In this document: positions 21,259 to 32,411 of the stretch, one piece after another
Layout of the letters: each line of letters begins with the position of its first letter
Numbering within the stretch: position 1 is the stretch's first letter
NCBI RefSeq assembly: GCF_033115175.1
Contig: NC_084834.1
Location: 119,594,275 to 119,658,274, forward strand
Source: Lepus europaeus
Lineage: Eukaryota > Chordata > Mammalia > Lagomorpha > Leporidae
Direction: 5' to 3'
DNA length: 64,000 nucleotides
The notes under the pieces: generated by a model
Told to the model about the DNA's origin: nothing
Database searches by the model: none
The model's input: only the letters and a program-made list of their open reading frames with translations
Program-made: the position numbers and the translations under genes

Positions 21259-21648
21259 TGTGGGGAACCGCAGGCTGGCCACCTGTGGGAACCTCCTCAT
21301 CTACATGGTTTGCAGCAATCGGTCGACTACAAGGCCTACGAAAACAACCAGGTGAAACAGATGAAACAGAATGGACTCTGCATAAACTAGGAAGAACCAG
21401 GTGAAACAGATGAACTTTTGACCTGAGACTATACGCGCCCTTTCATCTGATTGGACGATATCAGCATAAAGGGACATTGGGATCTGGGTGGGCCGGCGCA
21501 GCCGCCGCTGCTGGCGGCCGCCGCGGCCCCTCTTCTTTTCTCCTCTCCCCACTTTCCTTCTCTCCCCACAAATATAAAGTTCCTTGAGAACCGATAAACA
21601 GTGACCGTGTCATGACTACGTTGGACCCTTGCTGGCTAGGGTCCGACA
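21259..21648. mobile_element. Solo LTR of an endogenous retrovirus
   Basis: A 390-bp unit beginning TGTGGGGAACC and ending GGTCCGACA, flanked by a perfect 5-bp duplication CCTCG at 21254-21258 and 21649-21653. Inside are a repeated accaggtgaaacagatgaa (near 21347 and 21398), a GC-rich block (21493-21531), an atataaag and a gataaa near the 3' side. No internal retroviral genes are present. The 5-bp duplication is known for class III and some other retroviruses. I do not recognise the family. Confidence 0.8.
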
Positions 21649-21653
21649 CCTCG

Positions 21654-22190
21654 GAATTCGTTTTCACTGATGGACTCAGCCCCTTCTTTGTACCTTCATG
21701 ACCAAGTTCACGCCGCCAGCAGGCATAGAGTCTTCACTGTATGCCGGCGTTCTGCCATTTTGGCCACGTGCGTCCAACCCCTTTGATGCTCTGGCTACAG
21801 GAGGTGTTTCCGTTCTCACTTCCACACTGGTTTCTTCCTGCCTCTCTGCCTGTGTAGACGCTGTGTCTTCGGCCTGGACCACGTCCCCACCTCTGCACAC
21901 ACCCACCCTTTCTCCTCCCTTTGAACTCTGACCTGGCCACTTGCTCTGTGATGCACTCTGCCCCGTGATGTCGTCCTCGTCCTTCAGCGCTCTGTGTGCA
22001 CGCGAGCCGTGTCTGTTTGCAGGACGCACCATAGCACGGTTGTGCCCAGGACTCCCTGGGTGTGAATCCTAACTGCTTGCAAACCATAGCCTTGAGCCTT
22101 TTCTGATCTCCGTGCCCAGGGGTGGCCTGGCTTGTGAAACGGAGTTGTAACCACACCTGTCCCACAGGGCTGCCCTTAAAGACTGTCCAC
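21654..22190. other. Intronic stretch, nothing recognised
   Basis: Unique-looking sequence with chance frames on both strands and no family match. Confidence 0.4.
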
Positions 22191-22204
22191 AGAGAGCCCC
22201 TGAT

Positions 22205-22340
22205 GAATATTAACATGCATAGTTTTTCATCATAGGAATTTTCCACAATCTTTTTTGAAGACCCCCCCCAACGCATTTCAAAACTGTTTTGCACCAAAGT
22301 AAACTTATCTTTAAATTCCAGTTTCCACCACATTTTTTAA
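22205..22340. mobile_element. Rearranged mariner-like MITE pieces
   Basis: The right half of the MITE seen at 31443-31566 (catgcatagtttttcatcat, then ttttccaca and tttttgaaga) is followed by the left half in inverse orientation (ttttgcaccaaagtaaactt, then aaattcc, ttccacca). Either two insertions or an inversion. Confidence 0.55.
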
Positions 22341-22354
22341 TTACCCTTGAGTGT

Positions 22355-22425
22355 CCGCAAGGCCAGTATCAGTGCCTGGCACGCTTGAGACACCAGTGGG
22401 ATGAATGAATGAATGAATGATGGGA
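22355..22425 (+). mobile_element. L2 3' end fragment
   Basis: agtgcctggcacgc followed by (GAAT)n, as at the L2 LINE 3' end. Confidence 0.5.
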
Positions 22426-23260
22426 CAGCCGCTGCTCTCCTGTCAGGGTAGGTGGCCTGCAGGAAGATGACGAGCCTTCTTCTCGTGCACTCTGGTTTGA
22501 GCTTCAGGCAGAAGGATACGTCCCTGTAATCGTGTGTGCTGTGGTGAACAACCCCAGGGAACCGGGCTAGAGGTGGGACCGGCAGAGCCGTGCCAAGCAC
22601 CCACGCGAGGGTCCCAGCTAGGGGAGGGAGCACAAGGCAGGGCAGGGAACAAGAACCAATTTGGCTGTCCTAGACTAGACTGTGCTTCCTTCCAGACTCC
22701 AGGGCTGCTTTGTCCCTGGCCACTTTGTAAATATTTGTTGAGTAGACAAAGGAGTTCCCTCAAGGAAGTGCCTTCCCAGGGGACGCACGGGCGTGGACGC
22801 TCCTGCCCATTGCTGTCTTTTCTTCTGCCTTCCTGAGCTCTGTGAGCTCTTGGGCTCCTGAGCCCCCCGCCCTGCCCCCGCCTTCCACTCTCCTGATGCT
22901 GACCCCAGGTGGGCACTTCCCCCAGCCCATCCCAAATTTCCACTCCCCTCACTGCCTGGGACACTGGAGACAGCTTCAGCCATCATTTAGATTCCAGAAA
23001 CTCATTTTGCTGGGTGAGCTTGAAATATTTGTCATCTTAGACTCACTTTATTTTCATCTTGTTAGGGCCATTTAAATGCCTGTATTCTGTGATGGTCCCT
23101 CAGTGCACTTATGGACTTCGTGGACAGTTGACATGAGAGTTCGGGAATTAAATCGTCATATGGTCTGATTATCTTGGGGGAGTGTGAGTCGGTGCAGGGT
23201 TGTGGTCAACGAGCAGGGTCACATGCTAACTGAGAGGAGGAGGAGGAGAAGAGCCAGTGT
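22426..23260. other. Intronic stretch, nothing recognised
   Basis: No repeat or exon identified. Confidence 0.4.
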
Positions 23261-23261
23261 G

Positions 23262-23440
23262 GAAGTCATCCGTACAGAAAATGTGCCATGCACAAAGGAG
23301 TACTACTCAGCCTGGAGCAAGGAGCTCCAGCCATCTGTGACAACATAGGTGAGCCAGCAGGGCGTTAAGCCCAGAAAATTGAGCCAGGCACAGAAAGACC
23401 AATGCTGCATGGTCTCACTTATGGGTGGAATCGGGGAAAA
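23262..23440 (+). mobile_element. L1 3' UTR fragment
   Basis: Landmarks gagtactactcagcctgg, gtgacaacataggtgagcc, gccaggcacagaaagacc and gcatggtctcacttatgggt are those of the L1 3' end. Confidence 0.85.
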
Positions 23441-23447
23441 TCCCACT

Positions 23448-23672
23448 GGGGCTGGCACTGGGTTAAGCCACTGATGGCAACACCTGCAGCCAATGTGAGA
23501 GCAGGGGTTTGAGTCCCAGCTGTTCTGCTTCTGATCCAGCTTCCTGCTAATGTGCTTATGAAAGCAGCAGAGCATGGCCCAAGGGCTTGTGCCCTTGACA
23601 CCCACATGGGAGACCCGAGTCCCTAGCTCCCAGCTCTGGCCCCCGTCTAGCCTCAGCCATTGCAGGCATGTG
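23448..23672 (+). mobile_element. C-SINE, 3' truncated
   Basis: ggggctggcactgggttaag head and body up to cctcagccattgcaggca. The CT-rich end and tail are missing. Confidence 0.85.
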
Positions 23673-24288
23673 TTGAAAGAACAGAACATTTCAGTGAGTT
23701 AACTAAGTGAGCTGCTGTCCATTGTGGTGCGGGGATCAGTAGCCATGTGCTGTGCTAATGAAGCTAGCTGGCAGGGTAGCTGTTCAGTGTTGCAGGAGAC
23801 GCACCCCTTGTTAGCTGGACTCGGCCGTTCGGCAAGGTCCGCATATGGAAAATGTCACGTTGTGTGCACGGTGTTTACTTGTCACATACGGGAACCAAGC
23901 AGAGCGCTGTGAGTGGAAGGACGAGGCTGTGCCTAGTGGGAGAGCTGGGGTGGCGGTGACCATGCCCCCCGAGCCGGGCTGGGGAGGGTGGTGGGGCAGG
24001 CAGGCCCCATGTCCCCCGAGGGAGCCGACGCGGGATTGGATCCTGGCTTTGGGAAGCTGGCCCTTGGCACCCTCAGGGGTGCGGATTGCAACAGGGTAGC
24101 CACAGTGAGAGCCTGGTCTCCGCCCGCGTGTCTCCAGCGCTTTGCCTCTGCCCATTGCAATGCTGTGTCTCCAGGGGCTACTCCCGTCTCTGGCTCCCTC
24201 AGATCTGAAAGACAGAGAGGTCGCTTCTCCAAGGGTCTGCCCTGGCCCAATAGAAACGCTTGTAAAATTCTTCTCAGTTGCTTTTCTT
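23673..24288. other. Intronic stretch, nothing recognised
   Basis: GC-rich part at 23930-24200, no recognised element. Confidence 0.4.
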
Positions 24289-24430
24289 GGGGTCAGCGCT
24301 ATGGCATACCTGGTCAGGCCCGGCACCGGCATCCCATGTGGGCGCGGGTTTGTGTCCCAGCTGCTCTACTTCTGATGCAGCTCCCTACTAAATACACCTT
24401 CAGAAAGCAGTGGAAGATGCTTTAAAAAAA
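24289..24430 (+). mobile_element. Short C-SINE lacking its 3' half
   Basis: Head and body stop at gcagtggaagatgctt and pass straight into an A-run. The flanks (a/g)ttgctttt(c/t)ttgg occur on both sides, so the short form is probably what was inserted. Confidence 0.82.
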
Positions 24431-24520
24431 ATTGCTTTTTTGGAGCAGGGAAATTTCTAGAACAATGAGTGAATCACAGGCTCCTTTCTTATAGCATTGC
24501 ATACTTTTAATCGTGGCATT

Positions 24521-24818
24521 TTTAAAAAAGATTTATTTATTTGAAAGAGTTACATAGAGGGAAGGGAGGGGGAGAGAGAGAGAGAATTGTTCCATCTGCT
24601 GGTTCACTCCCCAGATGACTGCAATGGCCCTGGTTGGACCAAGCCACAGCCAGGAGCCAGGAGCTTCTTCCAGGTCTCCCACGTGGGTGCAGGGGCCAAG
24701 CACCTGGGCCATCTTCTGCTGCTTTCAGGTGCATTAGGGAGCTGGGTCAGAAGTGGAGCCGCCAGGACTTGAACCGGCGCCCAGGTGGGATGCCAGTGTC
24801 GCAGGTGGTGGCCCTAGT
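24521..24818 (-). mobile_element. C-SINE
   Basis: Complete minus-strand copy about 90 bp from the opposite-strand short copy. Flanks tcgtggcatt and tcacggcatt. Confidence 0.9.
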
Positions 24819-25993
24819 CACGGCATTGTGGGAGAGACCTGAGCAGCTGTAGGAAAGAACTTGCCTGGAAGAATTGGATTTAAGATGCCTTGGGAAGGAA
24901 GCCATCCCAAACACAAGTTAGGGTTTCTGCAGAGTTAAGGAACCAGCGAGTGAAGGGGTGGGCCCCAGCCTACTGCCGTGCAGGGAGACAGAATTCAGAC
25001 GCCTGGGATTAAGTAGCCACGGGCACATAGCTGCGGAGAACGTTCCAGTGCCCTCACGTGCTCACAGGCCAGTCAGGAGGAGGAGGGCTCTGTGACACTG
25101 CCTCCTCGCACGTGGGGCAGCTCTGCGGTGGAGTGGTTCAGCTGAGCTGGCATTTCTGCACAGCCTGGAATACCCTTTGGCCTGCCCTGGGGCCATGGCA
25201 GCCTAGAAGAAACTGCCTTATAAGGCTGTCTTCTGGAAAGTTCTCAGAACTCCCCCCCCCCCCCCCAGCCTTCCCGGCTCCTCCATCTTCCGCCATCGGA
25301 TAGGATTCTGTGCTTTCTCTGCCTCAGGTCCCTGCACGTGTCTGACCTCACAACAGGTGTTAACCACGGGACAGGTAGCATCTTGTGTTTCCTGACTGTG
25401 AAAAGGGAGACCCTGAGTTGTTGTCACAGGATCCCTAAGCCAGGGCGGATGAGAGGGACAGAGTGGGCACAGCAGAAGGCTTCGAAATGGAGGGAGACGG
25501 GCAAATTAATGCACCTGCTATTATTCTAGGCATTTTGAAAGGTTTCCCAGGAGTCCTTGACCCTTTATGAGTGGGGAGGAGAGGAGAAGGCCAGAAATGA
25601 CCAAAGGGAGTGTCGCCATGGCCTGTCCTGGTGGGTTTTACATTCAAGGCCGCCTCCCTCTCCCCAATAAGACCTCTGAGTTAGCAGGGAGATCCGGAGA
25701 ACAGAGAGAGAATGTTTCTCTCTTCACCCGCCACCCACAGTGCCAGCCCCAAGGTTAATTTTTAAGTTGATAATTTTGTCTGGCCCACGCATGATGTTAT
25801 AAATATCCAAATGGCCCTTGGGGAAAAGAGTCTTCCCTACCCCCCCTCCCATACCATCTACCTCCTGGGAACAAAGACTGCAACCACGTGTTGTGGTGAG
25901 TAATCTTGATAATTGATGTTCGCATACTTTGTGGTTCTTTACAGTTTACAGGTGGCTTCCGTAGCGGTCTCCTCATTTGCTACTCGACAACCT
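24819..25993. other. Intronic stretch with a poly(C) tract
   Basis: A run of about 15 C lies at 25253-25267. No other element was recognised. Confidence 0.5.
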
Positions 25994-26285
25994 GGGGTGG
26001 CCGGCACTGTACCGCACAGGTTAAGCCACCACTTGCAATGCCAGCCTCCCATATCAGAGCACCAGTTCAAGTCCTGCCTGTTCTACTTCCAGTCTGGCTC
26101 ACCCCTAATGCAGCCGGGAAGCTTGGGCCCCAGACTCTGGTGAAGCTCCTGGCTCCTGGCTTCAGTCTGGCCCAACCCTGACTGTGTGGCCATTTGGAGA
26201 ATGAAATAGCAGACAGAGATATCTCTCTCTCTCTGTCTCTCCCTCTCTCTGCCTTCCAAATAAATAAAAGAAATCTAAAAAGAAA
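25994..26285 (+). mobile_element. C-SINE with internal deletion
   Basis: gggtggccggcactgtaccg head. The segment after 'gccgggaagc' lacks the usual agatggcccaagtgcttggg. Confidence 0.87.
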
Positions 26286-26742
26286 AGAAAAAACACAAAA
26301 GGTGAGAGGTGTTATCCCAGTTTCCGGGTAGAGATGCTGCCGGTCAGCCTGTCCCCTGCTGGCCAGCAGCTCCGGCGCTCAACATCTGTGAACACAGTCC
26401 AGGAGCTGGAGCCCTCTACGTTTTCCCTTCTATAAATCTGAAATTGCCACCCCCCCAAAAAGTTTAAAACAGAAGATGAAGTAAAGAGTCAGACCCTTCG
26501 ATATGAAAAACTTCAGAATCCCATCGTGAAATTATTTCCTTTAGGCTTGCCTTCTGACGAGTCAACAAGGGGCCTGTTTATAAAATACATCCGTGTCTGC
26601 ACAGGGCTAAAAGGAGCTCTTTTGTCAGTTTGCCTCAAATCAGAGCTCTGTGCAATCACCACAGATCGGAGTTTAATTGGCTTTGCGTGGTGCGTGCAGT
26701 GTGCCTTATCCTAAACCTCACGTTACATTTAGGGAAAGAAGG
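26286..26742. other. Intronic stretch, nothing recognised
   Basis: No repeat or exon identified. Confidence 0.4.
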
Positions 26743-26743
26743 T

Positions 26744-27022
26744 CTTTTTTTTTTTTTTTTTAAGATTTATTTATTTATTTGAAAGTCAGAGATCTTCCAC
26801 CTGCTGGTTTACTCCCCAGATGGCCGCAGTGCCCAGGCCAAAGCCAACAGCTTCACCCAGGTCTCCCACGTGGGTGCAGGGCCCAAGCACTTGGGCCATC
26901 CTTTTGCCGCTTTCCCAGGCACATTAGCAGGGAGCTGGATGGGAAGTGGAGCCCCAGGACTCGATATGGGATGCGGGCACTGCAAGTGGCTGCTTAGCCC
27001 ATTATGCCAGAGTGCCAGCTCC
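26744..27022 (-). mobile_element. C-SINE
   Basis: T-run, taagatttatttatttattt, body in order, ends agagtgccagctcc. The GA-rich part is mostly lost. Confidence 0.9.
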
Positions 27023-28175
27023 GGTTTTGAGTGTCTGAAAAGGGAAGGAAAGAACCCTTCGGGCAGAGACACGGCTGGCCTTGGCAGGGCCTTGTCCTCT
27101 CCCTGAGTGACAAGCGCCCCGAGGCACGTCATCCACATCACCAACCATCAGCGGCCGAGTCAAGTGGTTGGAATGGGAAAACTTCAGATCTGACATCTGC
27201 TCCGCTCTCTTCTGGCCTGACCCCAAGCCAGGAAGAAAAACCATCAGGAAATAGATCTCCTGGAGCATTCGCAAGGCTTTGAAGGCGACCACACAGAGAA
27301 GAGACTTCCGGAATGTTCGAGTAGCTCCAGCCCGATCCTGTTCCGGGGGTCTGGGGGAGAGGCCTTCAGAACTTTCTGCTCGGGGAGCAGAAACCCCACA
27401 GAGCGTTTCAGCAGCGGCTTCCAGGGGATCCCTCGGGAAGCCCCGGAGCTTTGATGGAGAGAGATGCTTTAGAGGGAGCCGTGCAGCAAAGCCTCTCATT
27501 AGAGCTGTCAGCCCAGCGGGAGGGGGCAGGCTGGGGCTGAGCCAGGGGCTGGAGAGACCCAGACCTGGGAGTGCCAGCCCTCCCTCTGCTCAGGTGCAAG
27601 GGAGAAGCTGAGCCGGCCCGGTCCTGTCTGCGCTGCTGGCATTAATGCAATGCATTTGGCTTCTCCACCCACTCCCCCTTCCCCGACCCTTTCTTAATTA
27701 CGTAGCCTGGCCGCCAGCAAACTTATAAATGGTGAGGCCTGCCCAGTCCACTCCTCTGGCTCCATCCCCAGACTCCGGAGCCACACCTGATGTTCCCTCC
27801 TGAGATAGCAAGTGAGAGCTTGAACACAGCCCACCCAGTCCTCACCGCCCAGGAGAGAAGGCCGCCCCTTTTCTTGACGCTCCCTTGGGGTGCAGTTTTT
27901 GCCAACGTCTTAGAACCTGAATTCCCTCAGCACACAAGCACCAAAGCCACAGCCCCTCTCAGGACAAACCCAGGAGGTGGGGGATAGACCCACAGCCCCG
28001 CGGTAACCGTGGACTTCACTGGGCTCTGGCGCTGTCCCCACCAGTTGCCTTGAGCTCGTTGTGCTGGGACACCCAGCTGCGGAGGCTTGGCCAGCACGTG
28101 GGAGGGAATATGAGGGGCTTGCAAACAGCTCATGGAAAGCGCACCTTGCAGACAAACTCCGCGTTTTGTGGAACA
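27023..28175. other. Repeat-poor intronic block
   Basis: About 1.15 kb without recognised repeats. Around 27640-27730 it holds AT-rich homeobox-like sites (ggcattaatgcaatgcattt, ttcttaattacgtag) and cttataaatgg. A regulatory role is only a guess. Confidence 0.4.
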
Positions 28176-28184
28176 GCACTAGGA

Positions 28185-28390
28185 CTTGATGATGGCCCAT
28201 GTCCTTGTGCCTCTGCACCCCGCGTGGGAGACCCAGAAGAAGCTCCTGGCTCCTGGCTTTGGCCTGGCCCAGCTCCAGATGTTGCAGCCTTTTGGAGAGT
28301 AAACCAACAGGTGGAAGACCTCTCTCTCCCTTCCTCCCCCCCCCCCCCCGCAACTCTGCCTTTCAAATGGATAAATAAAACTTTTTTAAA
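28185..28390 (+). mobile_element. C-SINE, 5' truncated
   Basis: Starts within the body at gatggcccatgtccttgtgc. Ends with a poly(C) run in place of the CT repeat (28337-28350), then ggataaataaaac. Confidence 0.85.
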
Positions 28391-28443
28391 AATCATTTAA
28401 ATTTTAGAGGTCACTCACATTCAGTAGACATTGGCTCATCTCT

Positions 28444-28723
28444 CTGTTTTTCTTTTAAAGATTTGTTTATTTATTCATTTGAAAGAATTACAGAGAGAGA
28501 GAGACTCTCGATACTGGGCCTGTCTGAAGTCAGGAGCCAGGAGCTTCTTCCGGGTCTCCCACCTGAGTGCAGGGGCCCAAGACTTGAGCCGTCCTCCGCT
28601 GCTTTCCCAGGCACATTAGCAGGAGCTGGATCAGAAGCGGAGCAGCCAGGACTGGAACCGGTGCCCATATGAGATGCCAGCATCACAGGTGGCGGCTTTA
28701 CCTGCTACGCCACAGGGCTGGCC
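28444..28723 (-). mobile_element. C-SINE
   Basis: Minus-strand copy with a shortened middle. Duplication ttggc(t/c)catctc at about 28430 and 28724. Confidence 0.9.
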
Positions 28724-28739
28724 TTGGCCCATCTCGTCC

Positions 28740-29031
28740 CTAAATAGTGAGCCAGTATTTTATGTGAAGGAAATGTTTGATAATTTTCCTGGGTTGGTTC
28801 CTTTTATTTAAAAAAAAAAATCATTTAAAGTATTAGCTCCTATGAGGAAACATGAACTAGAATCACAGTTGGAGAGAAAACGAGTTTAATTAGTGCCCAC
28901 AGGATACACCTCAGGTGCTATCTTTGGCTTTTAGAAATGGGAAAGTCCATTGCTGCAATTTAAGCATCTCTTCTTTGGCTTACACGTGTGGCCTAAGCTA
29001 AGCAGGAACTCATTGGAAAAACCACGACGTT
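28740..29031. other. Intronic spacer
   Basis: AT-rich, nothing recognised. Confidence 0.4.
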
Positions 29032-29086
29032 GGGGCCCAGCACTGTGGCGTAGGGGGTAAAGCCACCACCTGCTGACGCAGGGGTT
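29032..29086 (+). mobile_element. C-SINE head fragment
   Basis: ggggcccagcactgtggcgt followed by gggtaaagccaccacctgc. The rest is absent. Confidence 0.75.
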
Positions 29087-29353
29087 CTGCCCTGTGTGAG
29101 TTCCAGTCCAGTGCTGAGTTACTGGGTTTGGGTGCAGCCCGGGCGGCAAGGCCTTCAAGGGTCCCAGGTGACTTAACGTCCAGCCCAGACTCGGATTCAT
29201 CGTCCTGAAAGGACTTCGAATGACTTCTGTGCCTCAGTTCCTTGGGAGAATCACAGTAACGAGGGCCAGGTGTTGCCCATTTCTGTCCAGCCTCCGGTGT
29301 TTCACAACAGGTGGACTTTTCAGAATATCTGGTATCTGTGGTCATTCAACACA

Positions 29354-29483
29354 AGGGTAGTTCAGAAAGTCTGTGGAAGATGGAACTAACCGGAATGTTT
29401 ATCTTGATGCCAAAACCAAGAAGCTGAAATGCAAGCATAGATTTTCATAATACGCGTTTTCCATGAACTCTGCGAAGACCCTT
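29354..29483 (+). mobile_element. Mariner-like MITE
   Basis: About 130 bp with inverted ends: left agggtagttcagaaagtctg, right (reversed) aagggtcttcgcagagttca. The interior is tttatcttgatgccaaaa and gcatagattttcataatacg. No transposase. Confidence 0.7.
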
Positions 29484-30182
29484 ACGGTGCCTTCTTGGTC
29501 TTTACGGTAGCTTTGTTCTCTGACATCTCTGAGAACGTAAAATTGGGGGCTGGAACCGCTGCTCCGAGGACAGCACCCTGGGTCTGGGGGCCTCCGACCG
29601 TATTTTCACCAACCAGTCCCGACGTAGCCTCGCTTTCTGTGTGTTTCTGTTTAAAGTACATTGTAAATGCATAAATGTCAAGATCAAGACCAGCAGCGCT
29701 GAGGCTCCCAAGTGGAGCCTGTCTGACAACACAGATTTTCTGAAAGGTGTATCGCCACCTTCCTGCTCTCCGGAGCACAGGACAGCACCCGCAGTCCCCT
29801 CGGGCCGCTTGAGACAGCGACGTGGCCTGCAGAAGGCACAGAGTTGGCAAAACGGGGCACCAGCGTAAGAGCTGGAACCCGAGGGCCGAGAGGTGCCTGT
29901 TCCGCCTCGGCTGGGAACTGCCCGTCAGGACACCCTCGTTCATCACTGCTCCATGACTGTGCACGAGTGGACCTGGGGGCTGACAGACAAGTGTTAGCAA
30001 AGCAGGCAGCTTCGCACCTGGGGAGACAGATTTATGCAAACCACCAGCAGTGACCCTGTTTGGAAGTGGCCAGGAGACACCGAGGCAGAACCCATGTGTG
30101 GGTTATGGGGTTATGCTTCCCTCGTGTGCCCCCAGTGTGTTCATAGTTCTGAGCACAGAACAGGTGTCTAGGGATGAACTCT
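29484..30182. other. Intronic stretch with an unexplained minus-strand frame
   Basis: A minus-strand frame runs 30039-29482 and stops at the edge of the MITE. Its last third looks less like random translation than its neighbours, but I recognise no family. Confidence 0.35.
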
Positions 30183-30183
30183 T

Positions 30184-30456
30184 TTTGTAAAGATTTATTT
30201 ATTTGAAAGGCAGAGTTACAGAGAGGCAGATAGAGAGAGGTCTTCCATCTGCTGGTTCACTTCCCAAGTGGCTGCAATGGCCGGATCGCCCACATGGGTG
30301 CAAGGGCCCAAGAACTTGGGCCATCGTCTACTGCTTTCCCAGGCCACAGCAGAGAGCTGGATTGGAAGTGGAGCAGCTAGCACTCGAACCGGTGCCCATA
30401 TGGGATGCCAACACTGCATGCATCAGCGTTACCCACTGCGCCACAGCACCGGCCCC
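30184..30456 (-). mobile_element. C-SINE
   Basis: gtaaagatttatttatttga tail side; head ends ccacagcaccggcccc. Short internal deletion after 'gcaatggccgg'. Confidence 0.9.
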
Positions 30457-31045
30457 AGGAGTTAACTGTTGCACTAACTCTTGGTCCAGTTTAGCAAACG
30501 CACATGCTATCCCCGTGGCCACTACCCTGTGACAGCCTGGTTTTGCCTTGCACCCCACGGCAGTGGGACTTCCATTCTGGAAGGCACCAGTGAGAAGTGT
30601 GCACTTCCCTGAGTTGCAACAGAAGAGACAGTGAGAGTCGCAGGGTGCCTGCCTAAGCCACTAAAATCCACTGGCATGAGGAGCTCAACACCCCTCCACC
30701 CTTGATTGTTAGTCATTGGAAGCGTATTTTTCTGTGCTATTTCTGGAAGAGAAAAAAAACCTACAGAGGTACATGCGGCCCTTGTGTTCGTTATAATCTT
30801 AGGATGCACTGTATGAGCTTATAAAGATTCTAGGCATGGGTACTTGTGTGGTATAGAAATGGTTATCACTTTGTCTGAATCGACATTCAAGAGTGGAGAC
30901 AAGTGGATCTTCTGGTCGCTCAGAATTCAGTTGGCTGAATATTGATCCAAAAGAATTTTTAAAGACTCTATTTAAATACCTTGGTAAGAGCTATGAAAAA
31001 AAAATATGCAGTAAATGTACTTTGCTCTGCCTTGTTCCAAATCTC
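30457..31045. other. Intronic stretch, nothing recognised
   Basis: No repeat or exon identified. Confidence 0.4.
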
Positions 31046-31047
31046 AT

Positions 31048-31292
31048 TTAAAAAAATTGTTTTCTTTGAAAGGCAGAGCTACAAAGGAGAGAGAAAGAGA
31101 TCTAATCTGCTGGGTCCCTCCCCAAAGGGCTACAATGGCCCCGGGTTCCAGGTCTCCCATGTGGGTGCAGGGGCCCGAGTACTTGGGCCGTCTTCCACTG
31201 TTTTCCCAGGTGTGTTAGCAGGGAGCTGGATCAGAAGTGGAGCAGCCGGCTCGTATGGGATGCTGGTGTCACAGGCAGCGGCACTACCAACG
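31048..31292 (-). mobile_element. C-SINE, head lost
   Basis: Body from ttctttgaaaggcagagcta to gatgctggtgtcacaggcag. The last part of the head is missing. Confidence 0.85.
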
Positions 31293-31442
31293 TTTGTCCC
31301 TAAAAGCAAGACCTTAAGTGGGTGTGATGCCCTGTAGAGATGATGAGGATGCTGTCTTCCCCGTGGTCTGCACGGTTCATTGGCAGATGTTGAGCTTTTG
31401 TACAGACCACAGTGGATTGACTGTAAGTTTCTAGGCTGAATA

Positions 31443-31566
31443 GGCAGAGACTTCAAAAAGTTTGTGGAAATGCATATTATGAAAAGTTATGCATGAATTT
31501 CAAAATAATTTTGCACCAGAATAAACTTAATTCCATTCTTCCACAAATTTTTGAAGTCTCCTCGTG
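31443..31566 (-). mobile_element. Mariner-like MITE, complete
   Basis: 124 bp between TA dinucleotides (31441-31442 and 31567-31568). The left end gagacttcaaaaagtttgtg pairs with the reversed right end gagacttcaaaaatttgtgg. The inner ttttgcaccagaataaactt is shared with the copy near 22290. Confidence 0.8.
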
Positions 31567-31568
31567 TA

Positions 31569-32050
31569 TTCTTCTTAGTCCACTTTAGTTCAGCTTATGC
31601 AGCTTCTGAGTGTCCCAGGGTTGGAAGCCAATTTGAGTTCTCTTTCACTAAAGATCTTTTCTATTATTAAAACCCAAGGTTATAGAAATTGGTGGAATTC
31701 AGTGACATCAAAGACACTTATTGTAAACATTTTTATTGTATCTCCTTCCATGTTTTATTGTTTTCCATTCTAGTCCTTTTTCTCTACATCTATGGCATGA
31801 TTATATTGATCAAGCCACACGTGTATTTTACATGTTGTCTCTAATCTGTACTATTTTCTAGATATTTAAAATATCTTACAAGTATCATTTATAATTCTGT
31901 GTAATCACTTGAATGAGCCATAATTTAATCCAGATTTGCTCTTTCATGAGTGACCGTATAATTCCCATTTTTGGACATAAAGACCTTTCTGCACTGTTTC
32001 TTTAAAACAGATGCCAGAGTACGATCCAGAGATATGCATGTGTCTTTAAA
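31569..32050. other. AT-rich intronic stretch
   Basis: Probably old LINE-derived sequence by composition, but no landmark could be fixed. Confidence 0.35.
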
Positions 32051-32064
32051 ATTTTGATGCCTAC

Positions 32065-32400
32065 ATGGCCGGCGCCGTGGCTTAACAGGCTAACCCTCCG
32101 CCTTGCGGTGCCGGCACACCGGGTTCTAGTCCCGGTTGGGGCGCCGGATTCTGTCCCGGTTGCCCCTCTTCCAGGCCAGCTCTCTACTGTGGCCCGGGAA
32201 GGCAGTGGAGGATGGCCCAAGTGCTTGGGCCCTGCACCCGCATGGGAGACCAGGAGAGGTATCTGGCTCCTGGCTTTGGATCAGCGCGATGCGCCAGCCA
32301 CAGTGGCCATTGGAGGGTGAACCAACGGCAAAGGAAGACCTTTCTCTCTGTCTCTCTCTCTCACTATCCACTCTGCCTGTCAAAAAAAAAATTTTTTTTC
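32065..32400 (+). mobile_element. Young C-SINE
   Basis: 'aggctaaccctccgcc' subfamily. Perfect duplication ttgatgcctac at 32054-32064 and 32401-32411. Confidence 0.95.
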
Positions 32401-32411
32401 TTGATGCCTAC

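Noticed and set aside
25727..25752. cacccacagtgccagccccaagg as a SINE end
   Set aside because: No SINE body precedes it; probably a coincidental or fully decayed remnant.
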